From positions 22,164-86,163 of the forward strand of contig JAJDCO010000010.1 in assembly GCA_029260795.1 (NCBI GenBank): a stretch of DNA of 64,000 nucleotides, in the 5' to 3' direction. Shown here piece by piece: positions 47,411 through 56,396 of the stretch (position 1 is the stretch's first letter; every line of letters starts with the position of its first letter). Made by a program: the position numbers and the translations under genes. The notes beneath the pieces were generated by a model. It saw only the letters and a list, made by a program, of their open reading frames with translations, ran no database searches and was not told the origin of the DNA. This DNA is from Planctomycetota bacterium. GTDB lineage: Bacteria > Planctomycetota > OFTM77.

Positions 47411-48725
47411 GCTGCCGAGCACTGAGCGGGTCCGGGCTCGACTCACCGACCTGTCGCTCGTCTCGTGTCGCGGCGTGGTCGAGGAGGTGGTGGGCATCAC
47501 GATCAAGGGAGTCGGCATTCCGGCTGCCGTCGGGGAGATCTGCGAGATCGAGCGTCCCGACGGGAGCGTCCTGGCGGCGGAGGTGATCGGCTTCGCCTCG
47601 GATCGTACGGTCCTGATGGCGTTCGGCCCGATGGACGGCATCCGTCCCGGCGCAATCGTGCGCCCGCAGTTCCAGCCGCTGCGCATCCCGGTCGGGGACT
47701 TCTTGCTGGGACGCATCGTCGACGGCTTCGGTCGACCGCTCGATGCCGGTCCGGCGTTTCCGGGCTCGGCCGACCGAGTCTCTCTGGAGAGAGCCGCTCC
47801 GTCGCCACTCGAGCGGCGGCCGATCCGGTCGGTCTTCGAAACTCAGGTGTCGGCGATCGATGGACTCCTCACCTGCGGACGAGGACAGCGCGTCGGGATC
47901 TTCGCCGGGAGCGGGGTCGGCAAGAGCACGCTCCTGGGTCAGATCGCGCGGCAGGCGACGGCCGATGTGGCTGTGATTGCGCTGGTGGGTGAGCGCGGAC
48001 GCGAGGTCGGAGACTTCATCCACGAGTCACTGGGTGAAGCCGGGCTGGCGCGCTCGGTGCTGGTGGCCGCGACCTCGGATCGGGCACCACTCGAGCGCTT
48101 CAAGGCCGCCTTCGTCGCCACCTCGATCGCCGAGTACTTTCGCGACCAAGGTCGCGACGTGCTCTTGATGATGGACTCGGTGACACGGCTCGCGATGGCC
48201 TCGCGCGAGATCGGGCTCGCGCTCGGGGAGCCGCCGACGTCGCGAGGCTACCCGCCCTCATTCTTCGCGATGCTGCCGCGGCTGGTGGAGCGCTTGGGAG
48301 CGACGGCGGTCGGGAGCATCACGGGCCTCTTCACGGTCCTGGTCGAAGGCGACGACACCGAGGAGCCGGTCAGCGACACCGTGCGCTCCCTGCTCGACGG
48401 TCACCTCGTGCTGAGCCGTGAGCTCGCCCAGCGTCAGGTCTTTCCGGCCATCGACGTTCTGCAGAGCGTGAGCCGTACGATGGGGCATGTCGTGCCGCCC
48501 GAGCACGTCCAAGCGGCGGCGGCCCTGCGTGAGCTGCTGGCAACCTATCAAGCGAACGAGGACCTGGTGCGCATCGGCATGTACCAGCCGGGATCCGATC
48601 CTCAGGTCGATCGAGCGATCGCTCAGCGGGACAACCTGCTCACCTTCCTGCGGCAGAGCCCGCACGAGGCGAGGCCTTTCGCTGACACGTTGACGGCACT
48701 GCTTCACTTGGCCCAGCTGGCCTAG
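47397..48725 (+). CDS. fliI: Flagellar export ATPase FliI
   Basis: GQRVGIFAGSGVGKSTLLGQIARQATADVAVIALVGERGREVGDFI; DSVTRLAMASREIGLALGEPPTSRGYPPSFFAMLPRLVER. Confidence 0.97.
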   Translation: MLPSELPSTERVRARLTDLSLVSCRGVVEEVVGITIKGVGIPAAVGEICEIERPDGSVLAAEVIGFASDRTVLMAFGPMDGIRPGAIVRPQFQPLRIPVGDFLLGRIVDGFGRPLDAGPAFPGSADRVSLERAAPSPLERRPIRSVFETQVSAIDGLLTCGRGQRVGIFAGSGVGKSTLLGQIARQATADVAVIALVGERGREVGDFIHESLGEAGLARSVLVAATSDRAPLERFKAAFVATSIAEYFRDQGRDVLLMMDSVTRLAMASREIGLALGEPPTSRGYPPSFFAMLPRLVERLGATAVGSITGLFTVLVEGDDTEEPVSDTVRSLLDGHLVLSRELAQRQVFPAIDVLQSVSRTMGHVVPPEHVQAAAALRELLATYQANEDLVRIGMYQPGSDPQVDRAIAQRDNLLTFLRQSPHEARPFADTLTALLHLAQLA

Positions 48726-48745
48726 TCGGTTGACGAGGCGGAACG

Positions 48746-49222
48746 ATGAGACGCTTCCGATTTCGCTTGGAACGCATCCTCGAGCTTCGGCGCGCTCAGC
48801 TTCGAGCACGTGAGCACGAGGTGGCCGGCGCACAGCGTCTCGTTCGCGAGGCCGAGGACCGGGTCGCGGCGCACCTCGCAGAGCGTCGGACGGTCGGTCT
48901 CCGTTCTCGTCGCGCGTTGCACGATGGTGTGGCGGCCGAGCTGGGATGGATCGAGCCCTTGTCGGTCGCCTGGGAGCAGGCCTGTGAGAATGCGCGCGAG
49001 AAAGTGAAGGAAGCCGAGCGAGAGCGGGATCGGCGGATCGCGCTGCTTCAGGAGGTTCGGTCGGCCGTGGAGGCTCTCGAGCGGCTCCGCAGCCAGCAGG
49101 AGCGCCAGCATCGCCGCGACCGCCGCCGCCAGGAGGAAAAGGCTATGGATGAGCGACATCTGTGGTCGATGGTGGATGAGCAGCCGGAGGGGGACTCCGC
49201 CGAGGGCAGGGAAGAGAAGTGA
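48746..49222 (+). CDS. fliJ: Flagellar FliJ-like protein
   Basis: MRRFRFRLERILELRRAQLRAREHEVAGAQRLV, all-helical, directly after fliI. Confidence 0.85.
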   Translation: MRRFRFRLERILELRRAQLRAREHEVAGAQRLVREAEDRVAAHLAERRTVGLRSRRALHDGVAAELGWIEPLSVAWEQACENAREKVKEAERERDRRIALLQEVRSAVEALERLRSQQERQHRRDRRRQEEKAMDERHLWSMVDEQPEGDSAEGREEK

Positions 49223-49232
49223 TTTAGGGGCC

Positions 49233-50090
49233 ATGAAGAGTCTCATCATCAAGGCCATGCTGTGGATCGTCGGCGGCTCCGTCGTGTTCGTCGGATCGCT
49301 CTTCGGGTTCCTGGCCATTCAAGGGCGAACGAGCGCCAAGGAGCTTTCACAGCTTCCGATCCTGTCGATGTTCATCGCGGCTCCTCCGGAGTCGAACGAG
49401 CCGGCTCCGGCCGAGGGCGAGTTCGAAGGAGCCGAGACAGCAGGCGGTGGGACCGTGGGTCCGACGGGCACTGCTTCGCCGACTTCCGAGTCCGGGAAGG
49501 TGGCCGCGGGCACTTCGAAGACGACGACGGGCCCGGGAGCCGTCACAGCTTCGCTGCCACCGAGACCGAAGCCGAATCAAATGCTCCGAGGGGCGCGGAC
49601 CGATAGCACGCCGTTCACGGGGACCGAGCTGGAGCGAATGGCGAGCGAGCTGCGTCAAGCGTTGCAAGCGACGGTCCAGCGCGAACGGGCACTCGACGAG
49701 CGCGAGCGCACGCTCGAGCGCATCGGCAAGGATCTCGAGGAGCGTCGTTCCCAGCTCGACCGGATGCTGCTCCAGCTCGAGAACGAGGCGGCCAACACTC
49801 GCGACGAGCGCGACCGCTTTCAGGGTGAGATCGTCCTGCTCGAGTCGGCCGAGAAGCAGAATCTGCGCAAGCTGGCGGACAAGTATCAGGTGATGAAAGC
49901 GGAGGAAGCCGCGGTCGTGCTGTCGGAGCTGGAGTTCGACGACATCGTCAAGATCATCTCGCAGATGTCGAACGATCGTCAGGTCGGAAAGATCCTGGGC
50001 TCGATGAACCCGCAGCTCGCCGCTTCGGTGACCGAGAAGCTCATGAAGCTGATCGACAAGAGCCAGACCGATGGTCAGGGGAAGAAGTGA
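49233..50090 (+). CDS. MotE-like / MgtE-N domain flagellar protein
   Basis: One TM, coiled coil, then KYQVMKAEEAAVVLSELEFDDIVKIISQMSNDRQVGKILGSMNPQLAASVTEKLMKL. Confidence 0.8.
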   Translation: MKSLIIKAMLWIVGGSVVFVGSLFGFLAIQGRTSAKELSQLPILSMFIAAPPESNEPAPAEGEFEGAETAGGGTVGPTGTASPTSESGKVAAGTSKTTTGPGAVTASLPPRPKPNQMLRGARTDSTPFTGTELERMASELRQALQATVQRERALDERERTLERIGKDLEERRSQLDRMLLQLENEAANTRDERDRFQGEIVLLESAEKQNLRKLADKYQVMKAEEAAVVLSELEFDDIVKIISQMSNDRQVGKILGSMNPQLAASVTEKLMKLIDKSQTDGQGKK

Positions 50091-50119
50091 TCGAGCCCGG
50101 GACTGCGGAGGGCTGAGCG

Positions 50120-50890
50120 ATGGATCTCGGAACTCTAGCCGGACTGGTCGGCGGCATCTTGCTGGTGCTGGTGTCCATCCTGATGGGAAGCAACATCGGG
50201 GCGTTCCTGCACGTCCCGTCAATGATGATCACCGTCGGAGGAGCCACGGCCGCGACGCTCATCAACTTCCCGATCCCGAAGTTCATCGGCGTGATCAAGG
50301 TCGTGCGGAAGACCCTGTTCGACGACACGCCGACCGCGTCCGAAGAGATCCAGCGCATCGTCCAGCTGGCCACCATTGCTCGCCGCGAAGGCATCGTCGC
50401 GCTCGAGAACGAGTTCGAGAAGATCGACGACGACTTCTTGAAGAAGGGCCTGCAGCTCATCGTCGACGGCTTTCCGGCCGAGACCGTGCGCAGCATTCTC
50501 GAGATCGACGTGATGTCGATTCAGGAGCGCCACTCCCAGGGGAAGAAGATCCTCGACAACATGGCGAACTATGCGCCCGCCTTCGGAATGATCGGGACGC
50601 TCATCGGCTTGGTGACCATGCTCCAGAATCTCTCCGATCCGAGCCAGATCGGTGGCGGTATGGCGACGGCCCTCATCACGACCTTCTATGGCGCGATCAT
50701 GGCCAACCTGATCTTCACTCCGCTGGCGGGCAAGCTCGAAGCTCGTTCGAAGGAAGAGATCCTGGTCAAGCAGATCCTGGTCGAAGGCATCCTCTCGATT
50801 CAGGCGGGCGAGGTGCCGTACCTGGTCGCCGACAAGCTGTCCTCTTTCATCGATCCGCGCGAGCGAGCCGCGGTTTCGAGCGATCGTTGA
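50120..50890 (+). CDS. motA: Flagellar stator protein MotA
   Basis: LVGGILLVLVSILMGSNIGAFLHVPSMMITVGGATAATLINFP...YAPAFGMIGTLIGLVTMLQNLSDPSQIGGGMATALITTFYGAIMANLIFTPLAGKLE. Confidence 0.97.
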   Translation: MDLGTLAGLVGGILLVLVSILMGSNIGAFLHVPSMMITVGGATAATLINFPIPKFIGVIKVVRKTLFDDTPTASEEIQRIVQLATIARREGIVALENEFEKIDDDFLKKGLQLIVDGFPAETVRSILEIDVMSIQERHSQGKKILDNMANYAPAFGMIGTLIGLVTMLQNLSDPSQIGGGMATALITTFYGAIMANLIFTPLAGKLEARSKEEILVKQILVEGILSIQAGEVPYLVADKLSSFIDPRERAAVSSDR

Positions 50891-50902
50891 TGGGAGCCGG
50901 TC

Positions 50903-51625
50903 ATGCCCGTCAAGCCGGTCTCGGAGGAGCCCCGGGGGGCTCCCGATTGGGTCGTCACCTTCGGTGACATGATCTCGCTGCTCGTGACCTTCTTCGTCCT
51001 GATGCTGACGTTCTCCACCTTGGACGACAACGAGCTGAGGCCGGCCTTCGGGTCGCTGAACACCAACTTCGGCAACCTGACCCAGAAGCAGATTCGGCAC
51101 AATGTGCTCAGAACGTACGAGCAGCAACCCTGGAAGCGTGACATCAGCGGTGCTGATCGTCCGCCCAAGTACGACGTCGAGGAGCTTCACAGGCTCATCG
51201 AGGCCAAGAGCCGCAAGAGCGATGACGAGATCCCGCTCGAGCTCGAGCGCACTCAGCAGGGCCTCAGCATCCGCATCGACGCCGACGTCCTTTTCGAGCG
51301 TAGCTCAGCCGAGATCCGCGAGAAGAGCCGAGGACGGCTCCTCGATCTGGCAGAGATGCTCAAAGAGTCGGGTCGACCGTTCCTGGTCGAGGGGCACGCC
51401 GATGGACGCGAGTCGTGGGCAGGAGATGATCCGGCCACGCTCGCGGGACGTCGGGCCTTGGCCGTCGCCCAGCTCATGATGAGTCGTGCGCAGATCCCCC
51501 CTCGGCGGGTCGGGATCGAGTCCTTCGGGGATCAACGCCCTCGCGAGTCCAACGACACGATCGAGGGCCGACGCGTCAATCGGCGGGTCGAGATCCTCGT
51601 GCTCGGTGAGCGGGAGGCGAGGTAG
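50903..51625 (+). CDS. motB: Flagellar stator protein MotB (canonical)
   Basis: APDWVVTFGDMISLLVTFFVLMLTFSTLD plug/TM; OmpA-like FLVEGHADGRES...LAGRRALAVAQLMMS...NRRVEILVL. Confidence 0.95.
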   Translation: MPVKPVSEEPRGAPDWVVTFGDMISLLVTFFVLMLTFSTLDDNELRPAFGSLNTNFGNLTQKQIRHNVLRTYEQQPWKRDISGADRPPKYDVEELHRLIEAKSRKSDDEIPLELERTQQGLSIRIDADVLFERSSAEIREKSRGRLLDLAEMLKESGRPFLVEGHADGRESWAGDDPATLAGRRALAVAQLMMSRAQIPPRRVGIESFGDQRPRESNDTIEGRRVNRRVEILVLGEREAR

Positions 51626-51628
51626 GTC

Positions 51629-52378
51629 ATGCCCGTCCCATCCAAGCCGGCCGGAAAGATCCTCGTTCCCCAGTACATGGTGTCGTTCGGTGACATGATG
51701 ACGAACGTCCTGACCTTCTTCATCCTCCTGTGCAGCTTCTCCAAGCAGCAGGAGGCCGGGCTCATGAGCGATGGGGTCGGCTCCTTCAAGAACGAGGTCG
51801 GGCGAGCGGGCATTCCGAGCCTGACGCGAGCCTACGACAACCTCTTCGAGCTCTTCGAAGAGCAGATGCCCTACGAGATCCCCAAGCGCGCCCACCTCAA
51901 CGAGGACTCCTGGGAGGAGATCGAGGGGCGGCTGCGGTCGTCGGACATCGAGTCGCTCAGCAACGTCGACACGGACAGCTTCGAGTCCCGGGCCGAGCTC
52001 AGCCTCAACGTCCCGGGCGTCTTTCCTTCGGGGGCGAGCAGCTTGACCCAGGAGCAGCGCAGCCAGCTCGACGAGCTGCTCCCCGAGATCGAGTCGAGTG
52101 TGCTCGTGCCGGGCCGCGAGACCTACGTGTGGATCATCGAAGCCCAAACCGATTCGGAAGAGGCTGCCGATCCGAGCGACGCCCTGGCGCTCTCCTGGGA
52201 GCGTGCTCTGGCCGGCTATCGCTACCTGACCGAGCGGTCTCGATTGCCGAAGGGGCGATTCGTGGCACGCGGCGTGGCCTCCAGCTTCGAGAGCCCCGAG
52301 GAAGCCGTGCCGGCACCCCGAGCCGTCGGCCGACGGTTTCTGCGCGGCCTCAAGATTCGGCTGGAGAACAAGCCCTGA
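51629..52378 (+). CDS. Second MotB-type protein with diverged OmpA-like domain
   Basis: PQYMVSFGDMMTNVLTFFILLCSFSKQQE (Asp retained). C-terminal YVWIIEAQTDS...DALALSWERALAGYRYLTERSRLPKGRFVARGVAS is related but diverged. Confidence 0.8.
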   Translation: MPVPSKPAGKILVPQYMVSFGDMMTNVLTFFILLCSFSKQQEAGLMSDGVGSFKNEVGRAGIPSLTRAYDNLFELFEEQMPYEIPKRAHLNEDSWEEIEGRLRSSDIESLSNVDTDSFESRAELSLNVPGVFPSGASSLTQEQRSQLDELLPEIESSVLVPGRETYVWIIEAQTDSEEAADPSDALALSWERALAGYRYLTERSRLPKGRFVARGVASSFESPEEAVPAPRAVGRRFLRGLKIRLENKP

Positions 52379-52537
52379 GTGCCCACGCTCCAAATTCGAC
52401 CGAGCCCGTTGATCCTGCCCATTCGAGACGGGTTTTCATGACCTTAGCCACGTCTGCCGAAAGAGAAGATCGGGAGGATGAAGTCGGGCTCGCTTCGAGC
52501 GCGGCTCATCGAACCTTCACCGAGGGACGAGAGAGCG

Positions 52538-53038
52538 ATGGCTGAGGAACCCAAGAATCCGACCGACGACTCCACTCAGGGGGAAGCGCCCCAGAAGAAG
52601 GGCAAGAAGGGGCTGCTGTTCGGGTTCTTGGCCCCGCTCTTGGCGGTGGCGGGTGCCTACCTGACGACCGTGCTCATTCCGCCCCTCGACCAGCCACGCC
52701 AGGTGGTCAAGAAGAAGATGCAGAAGGGATACGTCGCGCTCGCCGAAAGCCTCAACGGCAATCTGGTCGGCGACAAGTTCCGGCACATGTACTCGCTCAA
52801 CATCGCCTTCGAGTTCGAAGCCGTCGACAGGGGCGCGACCGAGGGGGCCTTCGAGGACGACCAGCAGCTGAGTCGGCTCAAGAGTCGTCTCAACTCGGTC
52901 ATCGCCCGTCAGACCCGCGAGGATCTCTACACCGGCGAGTTTCGCCAGGCACTACTCGAAGCCGCCAATGACATCCTGTTCACCGAGCAGGAGGGAGAGT
53001 TCACCGACATCCTGCTGACGAACATCGTCATTCAATGA
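52538..53038 (+). CDS. fliL: Flagellar basal-body protein FliL
   Basis: One TM then RHMYSLNIAFEFEAVDR...LKSRLNSVIARQTREDLYTGEFRQALLEAANDIL...ILLTNIVIQ; between motB2 and fliM. Confidence 0.82.
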   Translation: MAEEPKNPTDDSTQGEAPQKKGKKGLLFGFLAPLLAVAGAYLTTVLIPPLDQPRQVVKKKMQKGYVALAESLNGNLVGDKFRHMYSLNIAFEFEAVDRGATEGAFEDDQQLSRLKSRLNSVIARQTREDLYTGEFRQALLEAANDILFTEQEGEFTDILLTNIVIQ

Positions 53039-53086
53039 CGAGTCACCGCGCCTCCGAGCGCGGTCTCTCGAGATGAGGACGCCCCT

Positions 53087-54064
53087 GTGCTTGAACCCAA
53101 GCTGAGCCGCGATGAGATCGAAGCCCTCTTCGACGACGGAGACTTCGTTCCCGATGCTCCGGTCGAGGAGGCGACCCAAAAGGACGAGAGCTTCAACTTC
53201 GCGGCGCCGAATCGTCTCACCTGGAATCAGATGGAGATGCTGCATGCGACGTTCCACGCAGTCGCGCAGCGCGTCGCCACGGCCGTCTCGCGCCCTCTGG
53301 TCATGGTGGTCGGCGCTCAGCTTTGGCGTCTCGAGCAGATGCGCTACGACTCCTTCGTGTCTTCCATTCCGCTGCCCTCCGCACTGGTCACCGTCAACTA
53401 CGAGCCGCTGGCGCGTCCTTGGCTGATCGCCATCAGCCCCAAGCTCGCCGGCGCGGCCGTCGATCGGATTCTCGGCGGCTCGGGCCGCCCGCCGGAGGAG
53501 CCGCGTGATCTCACGCCCCTCGAGTGGAGCGTCGCCGAGCCCTTCGTCCAAGGAACCATCGAAGGGGTCAGCGCAGGATTCAAGGAGCTCATCGAGCTCC
53601 GCGGACATCAGCTGGCGACCTTCTCCGACTCCAAGCTCGTGCGCGTCGCGTCCGACCACGAGGTCGTGCTCTCGGCGGAGATCCGCATGGGCGGCGAGCT
53701 TCCCGAGGAGTCGATCTGGATCTGCATGCTTCCCGATGAGCTGGATCCGCTCCTCGAGAAGAACGTCGAGTCCGACGCCACGGTCCGCGGCAACATCCAC
53801 CGGCCGGTCATCGAGGCGCACCTGCGTCAGATTCCGACCGATTTCCGAGTCGTATTCGAGAGCATCGAGCTGCCGCTCCGTCAGCTCATTCGCTGGCGTC
53901 CGGGCGACGTCATTCCCCTCGCTCACGGGCTCGATCAGCCCTTGTGGGGAGAGGTCGAAGGACGTCGGAAGTTCCAAGGTCGATTGGGGGCCTCTCGAGG
54001 AGAGCTCGCCTTTCGTGTTCAGAGACGACTCGAGTCGGGGCTGCACGATGACTCGAGTGAGTGA
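53087..54064 (+). CDS. fliM: Flagellar motor switch protein FliM
   Basis: LSRDEIEALFDDGDF (CheY-P binding type N-terminus), MRYDSFVSSIPLPSALVTVNYEPL, GTG start. Confidence 0.94.
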   Translation: MLEPKLSRDEIEALFDDGDFVPDAPVEEATQKDESFNFAAPNRLTWNQMEMLHATFHAVAQRVATAVSRPLVMVVGAQLWRLEQMRYDSFVSSIPLPSALVTVNYEPLARPWLIAISPKLAGAAVDRILGGSGRPPEEPRDLTPLEWSVAEPFVQGTIEGVSAGFKELIELRGHQLATFSDSKLVRVASDHEVVLSAEIRMGGELPEESIWICMLPDELDPLLEKNVESDATVRGNIHRPVIEAHLRQIPTDFRVVFESIELPLRQLIRWRPGDVIPLAHGLDQPLWGEVEGRRKFQGRLGASRGELAFRVQRRLESGLHDDSSE

Positions 54065-54120
54065 GTGGCCCCGAGCCCGAATGACCGGCCGCCCGATCGA
54101 CTTCAGAGGAATACCGAGCC

Positions 54121-54531
54121 ATGGCTGAAGAACCGCGCGAAGAACAGCAGAACCCGGCCGACTCTCCGCCGAATCCCGGTGAGGCATCCAAGCCGGCGAG
54201 CTCGCCCGAGCCCGTGGCCGTGTCATCCGTCGCCGAAGCGGTCGGGCTTCCCGAAGCGGCCCTCGATGCCAATATCGATCTCCTCCTCGATGTCTCGCTG
54301 AACGTCTCGGTCGAGGTCGGCCGCACGCGCTTGCCCGTCGAAGACATCCTCCGACTCTCGACGGGATCCATCGTGCGGCTCAACCGCGGCGCGAACGAGC
54401 CGGTCGAGCTTCGCGTTAACGGCAAGCTCGTTGCCTATGGCGAGGTCGTGGTCGTGAACGAGTGCTACGCGATCCGATTGGTTCAAATCGTCGATGCCGG
54501 TCAACGCGTGGCCGCCTCGGGAAAAGGCTGA
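54121..54531 (+). CDS. fliN: Flagellar motor switch protein FliN
   Basis: NIDLLLDVSLNVSVEVGRTRLPVEDILRLSTGSIVRLNRGANEPVELRVNGKLVAYGEVVVVNECYAIRLVQIV. Confidence 0.97.
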   Translation: MAEEPREEQQNPADSPPNPGEASKPASSPEPVAVSSVAEAVGLPEAALDANIDLLLDVSLNVSVEVGRTRLPVEDILRLSTGSIVRLNRGANEPVELRVNGKLVAYGEVVVVNECYAIRLVQIVDAGQRVAASGKG

Positions 54532-54535
54532 CACC

Positions 54536-55252
54536 GTGACCTGCGAGAGGCAAAGCGAGGTCGTCTCCCTCGTCATCGGAAAGCTCGAGCCCGAGGCTGC
54601 ACGCCGCGCCTCCCAGCACGCTCGCGACTGCACCGAGTGCCGCGACGCCATCGGCTGGCTCTCCCAGGTCGTCCGGCGGCAGCGCGAAGCCCAGTCCGGA
54701 CCCAGCACCGCCGCCTATCATTCGCTTCGCACCGGGCCCGCTCCGCCGGGTACCGAGACGATTCTGGCCGCCGATCCCCTGGCGGCGGCGTTGATGCAAG
54801 ACACTCCACCACGGGTCCTCTCGGCCCCCAGCCGCAGCACGTTGTCGACGCCGCGACCCAGTGTTTCTCGAAACAAGACGACGGCCACGGTGGTCTTGAT
54901 CTTCGGCGCGTTTCTCGTCTTCCTCGCCTGGGGCATGACGCGTGCCAGCGACAAGGCGATGGATCCGTCGCGACAAGAGTTCGGTCCGTACGGCCTGCTC
55001 GAGCGCGCCCCGGAGGTGTTGCGCTTCCCTGCTCCCGTGAATGCCGGCAAGGTCTTCGTGCTCCTGCAGGGACCGGAGTCCGAGGAGTACCTCTGGCAAG
55101 CGCAGGTCGTCGTCGAGCCGGACGAGCGAGGCACTTTCCTGGAGGTCGAGATTCCGGAGCGCCTCGAGTTCAAGAAGGGCGCCGTGTACGTCTGGGAAGT
55201 CTGGACCACCAAGCAGCAGCCGGGGCTGCGCTGGGCGTTCCACATCGAGTAG
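54536..55252 (+). CDS. Zinc-finger (zf-HC2-like) single-TM protein, anti-sigma-type
   Basis: VTCERQSEVVSLVIGKLEPEAARRASQHARDCTECRDAIGWLS (HxxxCxxC), then a TM (ATVVLIFGAFLVFLAWGM). Start position inferred. Confidence 0.65.
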   Translation: MTCERQSEVVSLVIGKLEPEAARRASQHARDCTECRDAIGWLSQVVRRQREAQSGPSTAAYHSLRTGPAPPGTETILAADPLAAALMQDTPPRVLSAPSRSTLSTPRPSVSRNKTTATVVLIFGAFLVFLAWGMTRASDKAMDPSRQEFGPYGLLERAPEVLRFPAPVNAGKVFVLLQGPESEEYLWQAQVVVEPDERGTFLEVEIPERLEFKKGAVYVWEVWTTKQQPGLRWAFHIE

Positions 55253-55278
55253 CGTCGAGGGCGTCACGCGTTCCGCTG

Positions 55279-55746
55279 ATGTCGATTCGCCGCTGGCTGA
55301 CCTTCCTTCTCGTCTCGTCGGTGCTTCCCATCGCCTTCCCGGTGACTCGTCAGGACGCTCCGCAGCGAGGCTTCCTCCAGTCCAACCCGTCGGCCGAGCA
55401 TCCCTTTGGGCGACCGAATCCGGAGGTGCCGCCGGAGCTGGTCGAGCTCGAGTTCATGATCGGCGAGTTCGAGGCTGTCGATCATCTCTTGCAGCCGGAC
55501 GGAAGCTGGCTCGAGAGCCGTGGCGTGTGGACCGCGAACTACTTCCTCAATGGCTTCGGCATCCAGAATCAGTACGAGAATCAGCAGTGCGCGACCTCCA
55601 ACATCCGCATCTTCGATCCGCAGCGCGACCAGCGGCTGGTCACCTTCTTCAAGATGCCCGGCTACGGCTGTCGCTGGGTCGCCGAGACGGTCGTCGACCG
55701 AGAGGCCCGCGCCACCTGGAAGTCGGAGTGCCATCGCCTGAGGTGA
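55279..55746 (+). pseudogene. Possible C-terminally truncated DUF1579-like secreted protein
   Basis: LELEFMIGEFEAVDHLLQPDGSWLESRGVWTANYFLNGFGIQNQYENQQCATSNIRIFDPQRDQRLV matches the N-terminal half of DUF1579-type proteins, then ends abruptly at ATWKSECHRLR*. Confidence 0.4.
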
Positions 55747-56396
55747 GGGCGCGCGGCAAACGAACCCTTCCAGGGACCGGCTTTCTCGAGGCCCGGCTCT
55801 CGTCATGGCTTCCGGCTCTCGGCGCGGCGAGCGCGTACCCGCTACGCGCTCAACCGCGAGCGCGCATCCTGGTGCATCTGATATGCGGCGGGAGCTACGA
55901 CGATACCGCTCCCGACACTCGGTCGGCCTACCGCGGCACCCACGCTCCAGACGCAAAGGACGATTGCACGAGATTGAGGCCCGCCCGCCCGCTGCATCGT
56001 TGAGGCCAGGCCCGCGAGCCCCCAACCCTGCGCATCGGCTTCGGGAACCACCGCTCGGTTGCCGGATGAGTGTCCAGCGGCGAGAATCGGGCGCTGACTT
56101 CTGCCCGCTGGTTTCTCTGGGGAGGCTTCGTCCTTGAAGCGTGGCTGTCTGTCTCTGGCTCGTGTTGCCAACCCGGAAACAGGGAAGATCTACTCGGCCT
56201 GGCCGCGCGAACGGCAGGAGGGTCTCGTGCGCAACATCCTGTCCCGACTGGACGAGTGCCGGACCGGTGCCGAACGGTCGATTCCGTTCGCGGCTTGGGT
56301 GGCGGTCGCCAAGAAGGCAGCATCCACCGTGTATCAGTAACGAACCACCCCGGGAAGCGTCTCGTCTGATGGGCGACCAACCGCCCGACCCCGTTC

